Origin: Deltaproteobacteria bacterium
GTDB lineage: Bacteria; Desulfobacterota; Dissulfuribacteria; Dissulfuribacterales; JALVPX01
Assembly (NCBI GenBank): GCA_027031565.1
Contig: JALVPX010000024.1
Span: 1-20,297 of the forward strand
Reading direction: 5' to 3'
Length of the DNA: 20,297 bases
Below, one piece after another: positions 7,669 through 14,274 of the stretch. Positions within the stretch are counted from its first letter, which is position 1. Each line of letters begins with the position of its first letter. Below the pieces are notes generated by a model, which made no database searches, was not told where the DNA came from, and saw only the letters and a list, made by a program, of their open reading frames with translations. The position numbers were made by a program, and so were the translations under genes.

Positions 7669-8491
7669 CGTGAAAATCCGCACCATGATTCTGCTATTTT
7701 CTTTGCTTTTTTATACCCTTTTCATGTTCCACAAGTTTACGTGTTCAAGATTGTCTAATCCTCACCTTTATCAAACTGCGTGCGATGAATGCCACTTGGG
7801 AGAGCCAGTGAAAGGGGGTGAGGGCAGAAATATATTTTTTAAAGACATAAGCAGGCTGTGCCTTGAATGCCATGCTGGAATCCGACTCTCTATGTCCCAT
7901 CCTATAAATATGACGCCAGGTTTTGATACGCCAAGGGACATGCCCCTGGATTGGAAGGGTGAAATGACCTGTACAACGTGTCATTTCGCCCACATTGATC
8001 CTGAAAATCAGGCAGATGCCAACCCCTATTACCTGAGGAGAAATTCGAGAGGCAAGGCCTTTTGCCTTGAATGTCATCAGCATGATCAAGGACCGGGCAT
8101 TTCAATAGGTCACGAAATGGCTCTTGAATACGCCCACCAAGGGAAGGAATCAGAAGAAACGAGATCAAAATTTTCCTTGGATAGAGATTCTATAAATTGC
8201 CTCGGCTGCCATGATGGATCATTGGCCGTTGATTCAGGCGGGAATATTGCAGGTGGTGTCTGGAGACATGGTGGGCCTGATATCGGCAACAGCCATCCAG
8301 TGGGCTCACTTTATTCAGAGGCGGCCCGAAAGATTCGGTTGCGTCCTGCTGAAATGTTGCCTGATACAGTGCAGCTTCCGGACGGCAAGCTTGGATGCCT
8401 GTCCTGCCACAATATGTATGCCCGAAACAAGTATTTGTTGGCTATAGAAAATGTAAGGAGCAGGTTGTGCCTGACGTGTCATCTAAAATAG
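7661..8491 (+). CDS. Heptaheme c-type cytochrome, probably membrane-anchored
   Basis: A 276-residue protein with seven CXXCH motifs at C41, C67, C104, C135, C180, C246 and C270. The N-terminus (residues 7-24) is a hydrophobic segment without an obvious cleavage site or lipobox, so it could be a signal anchor holding the heme domain in the periplasm. The last three hemes with CLGCHDGSLAVD, SHPVG and the closing LCLTCHLK follow the same plan as the tetraheme protein at 2238, implying a shared module with extra N-terminal hemes. The start overlaps the stop of the preceding HAMP-type gene, and its 3' end overlaps the start of the next HAMP-type gene by 25 bp. That packing suggests a complex of the three products. 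An inner-membrane or periplasmic electron-input role is inferred. Confidence 0.91.
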   Translation: MVSVKIRTMILLFSLLFYTLFMFHKFTCSRLSNPHLYQTACDECHLGEPVKGGEGRNIFFKDISRLCLECHAGIRLSMSHPINMTPGFDTPRDMPLDWKGEMTCTTCHFAHIDPENQADANPYYLRRNSRGKAFCLECHQHDQGPGISIGHEMALEYAHQGKESEETRSKFSLDRDSINCLGCHDGSLAVDSGGNIAGGVWRHGGPDIGNSHPVGSLYSEAARKIRLRPAEMLPDTVQLPDGKLGCLSCHNMYARNKYLLAIENVRSRLCLTCHLK

Positions 8492-9096
8492 ATTTTGACG
8501 ATAATTTGCCAGGAAGCGGCATAAACAAAAAAATATACCGCCGCCGCAACTATCTTATTGATAGAAGGCTGCAGAAAAGGGCTATATTGTTGGGCCTCTT
8601 CATTGTAGCGCTTGTAGTAGTCAGTTCCGGCGTATTGGCCTATTTCATGCTTGAAAAAGCGGTTGCCGGGCGGCTCTGGTCGGTTCATTTTTCCGGCAGC
8701 AGCACTTGGGACTTTATCTTGCCCATAATTGTCAAACTAAATCTTGTGCTTTTTGTTGCAATTTGGGCACTTGTGGGATTTATTTTGACATACAGGCTCA
8801 AAAAGCTTGCATTGTCATTGAGCCGTTTTAAACACCATATTGCGGCCATGGCTGAAGGCCGTTTTCTGGGTCCTATAATGTTCAGGAAAGGAGACCCGCT
8901 TGTTCCTCTGGCACAAGGCTGTAATTCAATGAATGATTCAATGCGCGCCAAATTAGATGAAATGGCCTCTGTTATAGATGAAATGGTTTCGTACATGGAT
9001 ACGAAAGGGAAAAAGGCTAAGCCTGAGCATGTGCAAGAATTTATTTTGAGTAGGCTAGGCGCGCTTAATGGCCATTTATCAGGCATAAAGATGTAG
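8467..9096 (+). CDS. Second two-TM HAMP-like membrane protein
   Basis: A 209-residue protein. The start is set at GTG 8467 because AAGGAG (8455-8460) lies six bases upstream; starting at the ATG at 8395 would add 24 residues that merely read the end of the heptaheme gene in another frame. A basic N-terminus (NKKIYRRRNYLIDRRLQKR) precedes TM1 (~residues 40-62). A loop of about 25 residues follows, then TM2 (~residues 85-108) and a HAMP-like region (FKHHIAAMAEGRF ... FRKGDPLVPLAQ) with a helical tail. As in the gene at 7108, no signalling output domain follows. The two share topology and similar ends (SRLNKMAEIV against SRLGALNGHL), suggesting ancient duplication around the heptaheme gene. Function unknown; membrane adaptor or regulator is the best guess. 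Confidence 0.82.
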   Translation: MPDVSSKIDFDDNLPGSGINKKIYRRRNYLIDRRLQKRAILLGLFIVALVVVSSGVLAYFMLEKAVAGRLWSVHFSGSSTWDFILPIIVKLNLVLFVAIWALVGFILTYRLKKLALSLSRFKHHIAAMAEGRFLGPIMFRKGDPLVPLAQGCNSMNDSMRAKLDEMASVIDEMVSYMDTKGKKAKPEHVQEFILSRLGALNGHLSGIKM

Positions 9097-9105
9097 CCAA
9101 CAGCC

Positions 9106-10161
9106 ATGAATGAAATCCGGCAGCCCTGTCTGCTTTATATTTGGTGTGTCTTGGTGCTCCTGGCGCTCTTACTCTGCAGCTGCGCCTCAAAAGGTTCGAA
9201 CATAAAAAAACCCTTTCCTGCCAAGCTGGCATGGCCTTCACCCCCAGAGGCAACCCGAATCAGGTGGCTTACTTCCTTTTCCAGGGAATCTGATATCGGA
9301 ACCCACCGCGTCAATTTTTGGAAAAAATTGGTTTCGTTTATCATAGGAAAAAAGGAGCACCGTATCATCAGGCCATATGGCGTCTATGCCTGGGATCAAA
9401 AAGTGGTTGTAGCCGATCCTGGAGCAGGGGTTATACACTTATTCGACCTGAAGGAGAAGAGATACAGGATATTGTCCTCTGCAAATGGGGAAAAGATAGT
9501 ACTTCCCAGCCCGATAGGCGTATCTGGAGACGGTGAAGGGCTTCTCTACATTACGGATTCAGTCCAGAAAAAGGTTTACACCTATGCCCTTGCCACCAAA
9601 AAACTCAGCTCATTGACATCCGCAGGGTTCAGACGACCCACTGGGATTGCCTATAACAACAAGAATGGATTTGTATATGTTTCAGATACGCTTGCACATG
9701 AAATCATTGGGTTGGACCACCATGGGGTAGAACAGTTGCGGTTTGGCGGCCGGGGCGGAGCGCCTGGAAAATTCAATTATCCTACCGACTTGTTTGTGGA
9801 TAATAGGGGCTATGTATGGGTTACGGATTCCATGAATTTCAGAATCCAGGCGTTTACCCCAGAAGGTAAATTTGCAACAATGTTTGGTGAGCCAGGAAAT
9901 ACATCAGGCCGTTTTGCAAAGCCAAAAGGGGTCGCAGTTGACAGCGAAGGCCATGTTTACGTTTGTGATGCACTGTTTGATACAGTACAAATCTTTGACC
10001 AGGCAGGTCATTTCTTGTTAAACTTTGGCGAACGGGGTGTGGGGACCGGTTATTTTTGGATGCCTTCAGGGCTTTTTATCGACAGCCAGGACAGGATCTA
10101 TGTTTCAGACACCTACAATCAGAGGGTTCAGGTCTTCCAGTATGTCAGGGATGAAAACTGA
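9106..10161 (+). CDS. NHL-repeat beta-propeller lipoprotein (paralogue of the 3108 gene)
   Basis: A 351-residue protein. Signal sequence with LLLCSC, the last cysteine (C26) fitting a lipobox. Residues ~85-350 contain six NHL blades, among them RPYGVYAWDQKVVVADP, PTGIAYNNKNGFVYVSDT, PTDLFVDNRGYVWVTDS and PSGLFIDSQDRIYVSDTYNQ; the later blades are closer to consensus than those of the 3108 protein. It starts 9 bp after the preceding stop and its 3' end overlaps the next cytochrome start. It shares the pre-propeller PP-x(3)-RI-x-x-L-x-S pattern with the 3108 product. Each of the two operons thus carries one NHL lipoprotein with membrane proteins and cytochromes, which points to a dedicated scaffold rather than a stray enzyme. 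No catalytic residues are recognised. Confidence 0.9.
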   Translation: MNEIRQPCLLYIWCVLVLLALLLCSCASKGSNIKKPFPAKLAWPSPPEATRIRWLTSFSRESDIGTHRVNFWKKLVSFIIGKKEHRIIRPYGVYAWDQKVVVADPGAGVIHLFDLKEKRYRILSSANGEKIVLPSPIGVSGDGEGLLYITDSVQKKVYTYALATKKLSSLTSAGFRRPTGIAYNNKNGFVYVSDTLAHEIIGLDHHGVEQLRFGGRGGAPGKFNYPTDLFVDNRGYVWVTDSMNFRIQAFTPEGKFATMFGEPGNTSGRFAKPKGVAVDSEGHVYVCDALFDTVQIFDQAGHFLLNFGERGVGTGYFWMPSGLFIDSQDRIYVSDTYNQRVQVFQYVRDEN

Positions 10162-11806
10162 TAGATACCAGCTTATTTTGGCAGGGCGCATTTCCTTTGG
10201 TTTTCTTTCTTTGTTTTTGTGCGTTTTTATTTTATTCGCATTATCCGCACCGTGCGTCTTTGCAGACATCCTAACAACTGTTCATAACCTGAGTGCCTCT
10301 GGGCCAGGCACTTATAAGGCCGTGCAGGAGGAAAGGGTATGTGTTTTCTGCCACACGCCCCATCATGCTGATCCAGCGGTACCGTTGTGGAATCACAGAA
10401 TGGACCCGGGTACTGTGTATACGTTGTACGAATCAAGCACCCTGAGTGCCTCTCCTGGTCAGCCGACCGGCGCATCCAGGCTCTGTTTGAGCTGTCACGA
10501 CGGCACCATTGCCTTGGGCCAGGTGGGGCAAGGATGGATTCCAATGCAGGGTGGTGATTATCTGCCCCTTACAGAACGTTCAAATCTTTCTACTGATCTT
10601 TCAGACGACCATCCCATCTCCTTCGTGTATGACAGCCAGCTTGCCAGCGCAGATGGACAGCTTGTGGATCCCTCACAGCTGCCTCCTGAGATCCGCCTTT
10701 CTGATGGGGTGCTCCAGTGTACCTCATGTCATGACCCCCACGATGACACCTATGGCAAGTTTCTCGTAATGCCGAATACAGGTTCTTTGTTGTGTATAAG
10801 CTGCCACAACATGACTGGATGGAATATTTCTAAACATTATGACAGTCCAAACGGTTGTGAAGAGTGTCACGAGCCTCATCAGGCCATGCAGCCTCAGCGG
10901 CTTTTAAGATTCTTTGAGGAGGAGGAAGTCTGTTTTCAGTGTCACAAGACAGGCGGTACGGCCAAGGATGTCCAATATCAATTCCAAAAGACTTATCACC
11001 ACCCAGTAGAAAATCAGGCTGCGGTCCATGATCCGGGAGGGGATCCCCTTTCCGCTTCTTATCACGTCGAATGCGTTGACTGCCATAATCCCCATCAGGC
11101 GGATGATGCCGCAGCAGTCGCCCCGGATATAAAAGGCCCTCAAAAAGGAGTCAGAGGGGTGGATCAGGACAACAACCTGATAGATCCAGCCCTTTACGAG
11201 TATGAAATATGCTACAAGTGCCATGGCGACAATTCCTTTGTGGATCTGGCAGCAGTTCCAAGGATGATCGAAGAAGTAAACGAAAGACTCAGGTTTGATC
11301 CGCAAAATCCATCTTATCATCCGGTTTCAGACGTAGGTAAGGGCAACAACGTCCCGAGCCTGCGTCCAGGCTACACAGTCACCAGCCGCATCTATTGTTC
11401 AGACTGCCACGGCAGCGACGACTCGGTCAAGGCAGGCGGAATAGGCCCAAACGGCGTGCATGGATCCGTATATCAGCACATACTTTTGAAACAGTATGAA
11501 AAAGACACCTACCCAATATCCTATGCACCTTCCAACTACGACTTATGTTTTACATGCCATGACCCAGACACTCTCTTTTCCGCTGCATCGGCATTTCCAG
11601 AACACTCATCCCATGTTCAGACAAGGGGCGTGCCGTGCGCTGTCTGCCACGACCCTCATGGTGTGCCAGCCGTACGCGGGGCCACGACCCAGGCAAATGC
11701 CCATCTCATAAATTTTGATACACGTTTTGTATCCTCAGGAACATATGACTCTGTCACCAAAAGCTGCAGCGTAAGTTGTCATTCAACAAATCCACGAACA
11801 TATTAA
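10151..11806 (+). CDS. Large multiheme c-type cytochrome, up to 12 hemes, with N-terminal tetraheme module
   Basis: A 551-residue protein from ATG 10151 (ATG 10142, three codons earlier, is also possible; both overlap the NHL gene and neither has a strong ribosome site). The signal peptide ends near CVFA (residue 38). Eleven CXXCH motifs start at C64, C112, C190, C215, C236, C261, C308, C354, C416, C466 and C496; a CX3CH (CSVSCH) sits at C539. The first four hemes, with VHNLS, CVFCHTPHHA, PLWNH, CLSCHDGTIA, DDHPISF and CTSCHDPH, reproduce the tetraheme protein at 2238. The remainder is a separate multiheme domain ending in a CHDPHG...LINFD stretch often seen in Geobacter-type surface cytochromes. 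Likely extracellular or outer-surface electron carrier. It is followed after 22 bp by the HAO-like gene. Confidence 0.9.
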   Translation: MKTDRYQLILAGRISFGFLSLFLCVFILFALSAPCVFADILTTVHNLSASGPGTYKAVQEERVCVFCHTPHHADPAVPLWNHRMDPGTVYTLYESSTLSASPGQPTGASRLCLSCHDGTIALGQVGQGWIPMQGGDYLPLTERSNLSTDLSDDHPISFVYDSQLASADGQLVDPSQLPPEIRLSDGVLQCTSCHDPHDDTYGKFLVMPNTGSLLCISCHNMTGWNISKHYDSPNGCEECHEPHQAMQPQRLLRFFEEEEVCFQCHKTGGTAKDVQYQFQKTYHHPVENQAAVHDPGGDPLSASYHVECVDCHNPHQADDAAAVAPDIKGPQKGVRGVDQDNNLIDPALYEYEICYKCHGDNSFVDLAAVPRMIEEVNERLRFDPQNPSYHPVSDVGKGNNVPSLRPGYTVTSRIYCSDCHGSDDSVKAGGIGPNGVHGSVYQHILLKQYEKDTYPISYAPSNYDLCFTCHDPDTLFSAASAFPEHSSHVQTRGVPCAVCHDPHGVPAVRGATTQANAHLINFDTRFVSSGTYDSVTKSCSVSCHSTNPRTY

Positions 11807-11828
11807 GGAGAGCAGGAGGTACGAGGCT

Positions 11829-12965
11829 ATGAGGAATTACAGGAAGATTCTGCTATCTTTCATTTTGATGGTGTTATTGGCAGTTTTTTCCTGCAGCACG
11901 CTTTTTGCCCTGCCGCGAGGCACAATTTCAAACAAAAGCTATTTTTGTATCAAATGCCACATAAAGGAAACCCCGGGCATAGTCTATGACTGGATAGAAA
12001 GTCAGCATGCACGCTCCTATGTCTATTGTCTCGAGTGCCATGGCGAGACAGAAAAAGGCCCTGGCATAATAGAGCACCATGGTTTTTTCGTGCGCGTGGT
12101 GGTGAGCCCTTATCAGTGCGGGGCCTGCCATTCAGCACAGGCCAAGGAGCACTTTGACAGCCGTCATCACTTTGCCCTGCGCAACTTGCAGCGCATGAAA
12201 CGCGATGATCCGCGTTATCCCTTGATCGAGCCTTACAAAAAAGACAATTTCAAGGCTTGCGCAGATTGCCACGGCTCTGAAGTAAAGCTCCTTGAAGATG
12301 GCAGGCCAGACCCTGCCACATGGCCGAACCGGGGAATTGGCCGGGTCAATCCTGATGGCTCCAAGGGGACTTGCGCAGCATGCCATGAACGGCACCGTTT
12401 CTCCGTAGACAGTGCTAGGCGTCCAGAGGCCTGCCTTAAGTGCCATGATGGGCGCAATTACCCTGAAGGGTTGATTTACAAGCATTCCACTCACGGTGCC
12501 ATATATGATGCCACTGGTTCAAAATGGGATCTTTCAAAGCCGAATATCTATCTGGATGTACGTGACTTCAAGGCCCCTACCTGTGCCACGTGTCATGTGG
12601 GAGGGGTTGGAAAGGGCGTTATGCCGAGGCACGATGTTTCCACAAGGCTGTGGGTGGATCTCGTCACTCCAATGGGTGAATACAGGCCGGTAGAGCCAGA
12701 GCCGAGACGGAGAATGGCGGCAACTTGCTCCAAGTGTCATGCCCTTCCTGTGGTTGAACGTTATTTCAACCATGCAGAAACACAGCTTAAGGAATACATA
12801 TCCGAGGTGCTGAAGCCGAAGGTGAAGGAGTTTCAGCATCGGTTGTCCAGTGCGAAGGATGGAGCCAGAGAAAATATTTTAAAAGAATTCTCTAAATTTT
12901 TGGCTGAGAGCAAGCGTTACCGCATGGAGCTGTTTATGGGACATCATGGACGTACAGAGCGTTGA
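11829..12965 (+). CDS. Octaheme cytochrome of the hydroxylamine oxidoreductase-like (HAO) family
   Basis: A 378-residue protein preceded by AGGAGGT (11814-11820). Signal sequence, cut near FA|LPRG, or lipidated at C22. Eight CXXCH motifs begin at C40, C67, C97, C144, C182, C202, C252 and C300. The family is recognised by TPGIV..W..S.HA between hemes 1 and 2, GIGRVNPDGSKGTCAACH then RHRFSV at heme 5, CLKCHDG.. with IYKHSTHGAIY after heme 6, and APTCATCH at heme 7. Classic HAO is longer (above 500 residues); here only about 74 residues follow heme 8. Whether the tyrosine that cross-links the catalytic heme in nitrifier HAO is present cannot be settled by eye; Y312 and Y323 are the nearest candidates. 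Related octahemes oxidise hydroxylamine or reduce nitrite, but in this operon pure electron transfer is equally likely. Confidence 0.87.
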   Translation: MRNYRKILLSFILMVLLAVFSCSTLFALPRGTISNKSYFCIKCHIKETPGIVYDWIESQHARSYVYCLECHGETEKGPGIIEHHGFFVRVVVSPYQCGACHSAQAKEHFDSRHHFALRNLQRMKRDDPRYPLIEPYKKDNFKACADCHGSEVKLLEDGRPDPATWPNRGIGRVNPDGSKGTCAACHERHRFSVDSARRPEACLKCHDGRNYPEGLIYKHSTHGAIYDATGSKWDLSKPNIYLDVRDFKAPTCATCHVGGVGKGVMPRHDVSTRLWVDLVTPMGEYRPVEPEPRRRMAATCSKCHALPVVERYFNHAETQLKEYISEVLKPKVKEFQHRLSSAKDGARENILKEFSKFLAESKRYRMELFMGHHGRTER

Positions 12966-13032
12966 GAAACCGTGTGCCATGCCGTGCTTGTTCTGTTTTT
13001 CTGTGAATTAACTTGGTTGCAAGTTGGCAGTT

Positions 13033-13245
13033 GAAGGAGATACCACTAGACTTTGTAAAGGAAATAATGATTTCATATTAATGCGTGTTTTTAAAAGGCA
13101 AGTTTGTTAACCGTCTTTAGTGGGGTGTCTGGAGTGTCTCCTTCACCATTTTTAAAGGTCCGCTGTGCGTCTGCAAAGGTATTTTCATCTTCTTCACGTT
13201 AAAAATGGTTCAGGAGCCACTCCCAGCCACCGCCCCCACGCCTGT
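13033..13245 (+). repeat. Repeat family A, copy 1 (fold-back core 13131-13223)
   Basis: This unit shares left end, core and right end with 13388-13609. The core is a long imperfect inverted repeat: 13131-13155 pairs with 13199-13223 around CCATTTTTAA/TTAAAAATGG. The end CCCACGCCTGT is common to all copies. It has no ORF of its own and could form a long hairpin in RNA or DNA. Confidence 0.78.
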
Positions 13246-13387
13246 ACATTCAAAAAGCTTTTTGTCCCGAAAAGTCTTTGATTCTAATGACGTAAAAAAC
13301 GGTCAAAGAGCCTTTTAAAAAGCATTTTTAAGGGAAAGGCCGTTGTCTTTAAAGGCAAGGCCGGATCAGGTCTAGTGCATGGCTCCG

Positions 13388-13609
13388 GAAGAGACACCAC
13401 TAGACCTTGTAAGGCATTATAAAAACCGAGGAAAAAACCGTTCAAGCTTTGTTTTTTAAAAGTAGGTTTCTCAAATGTTAGTTATGAGGCGGCTGGAGTG
13501 TCTCCTTCACCATTTTTAAAGGTCCGCCCTGCGCCTGCAAAGGTATTTTCATCTTCTTCACGTTAAAAATGGTTCAGGAGCCATCCCCAGCCGCCGCCCC
13601 CACGCCTGT
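13388..13609 (+). repeat. Repeat family A, copy 2 (fold-back core 13495-13586)
   Basis: Same orientation as copy 1. Left end (ACCACTAGAC-CTTGTAA), central CTCCTTCACC and CTTCTTCACG segments, and the CCCACGCCTGT end all match, while the stretch between left end and core has drifted. The core 13495-13586 is again an imperfect inverted repeat. Confidence 0.78.
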
Positions 13610-13679
13610 TCTTGCAAAAATCTTTGCAAGAAAGATCAATATAAGAACATAACAAAACAGGCAAAAGCGAGATAAGATG

Positions 13680-13871
13680 GGCCGTGTTCGGGGCTTTGCC
13701 TGGAGCGACTCTGAGCAATTTCTTGCAGATTCTAGGCGAAGCGGATCGGCCGGAAGTTGTACTGTCTGAGCCTGCCGGAAGGCAGGCGAGTTGTGCAACT
13801 TCCAGCGGAGCAAGCCTTAGAAGATGCAGAAATGCGAGGCGGAGACGAAAGGCAAAGCCCCGAACACGGCC
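13680..13871. repeat. 192-bp palindromic element C with 22-bp perfect terminal inverted repeats
   Basis: Bases 13680-13701 are the exact reverse complement of 13850-13871. The interior is also an imperfect palindrome (TTGCAGATTCTAGGC against GCCTTAGAAGATGCA; GGAAGTTG against CAACTTCC) closing on a 7-bp stem with a GGAA loop at 13770-13787. The whole element can fold back on itself. It is locally richer in GC than its flanks. Most likely a fold-back MITE; no target-site duplication was recognised. Confidence 0.8.
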
Positions 13872-14274
13872 TCCAATAGGCAAGGCCTTACTAGGCGAAT
13901 TCAGAGTACCCATTGAATGTTAGATAATATGGTGGTTTTTGCCTTTTTGTTTTATGAAAAAATGGTGAAAACACCTACTTTGTTAAAGCAACTGAGTGTT
14001 TTCCCCCATTTTGTGGAAACATATTTTTTGATCACACCTTTAAAGGGCTTATATATCAATAGGTTATAATGGGTAGCCAGCGTCAGTTTATTGGAATGCT
14101 TTTTGCTCCATAAAATCCTTGGATTCTTGCCCCATTAACTTAAAGCCTTTCGGCAGTGGAAGGGCAGAGCAGTTGGAATATTCCCCCAAGATTGTTCAAC
14201 TGCTTGGCACAGATAACAGAGCGCCCTTTCTTGCTGGAAGGTGACAAACTCTTGATTTTAATGAGGAGATCGAG

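Larger units (their letters stand above)
12966..14274. other. 1.3-kb gene-free region rich in fold-back repeats
   Basis: No convincing gene on either strand; the open frames here run through inverted repeats. Contents: repeat A copies 1 and 2 (13033-13245 and 13388-13609), a small inverted repeat AGGTCTAGTG/CACTAGACCT (13368-13377, 13398-13407), a hairpin at 13611-13630, the 192-bp palindromic element (13680-13871), and an inverted repeat CAGTTG/CAACTG (14170-14202). A perfect TATAAT lies at 14065-14070 without a good -35, and could be the -10 of the following cytochrome gene with a leader of about 200 nt. Confidence 0.7.

Noticed and set aside
8395..8466. Longer N-terminus for the second HAMP-like protein
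   Set aside because: The region is the 3' end of the heptaheme gene in another frame; AAGGAG at 8455-8460 points to GTG 8467.
10025..10150. Longer N-terminus for the 12-heme cytochrome
   Set aside because: These 42 codons read the end of the NHL gene in another frame, and a good signal peptide begins at or just before ATG 10151.
13007..13028. A -24/-12-like site after the HAO-like gene
   Set aside because: The GG/GC spacing fits but the -24 element lacks the CAC part, and no gene starts within 1.2 kb.
13563..13923. Open frames on both strands across the palindromic element
   Set aside because: They run through repeat A and element C, have no protein-like motifs or ribosome sites, and are explained by the palindrome's composition.
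12966..14274. CRISPR array in the repeat-rich region
   Set aside because: The repeats are long, few and fold-back, without regular short repeats and spacers or cas genes.
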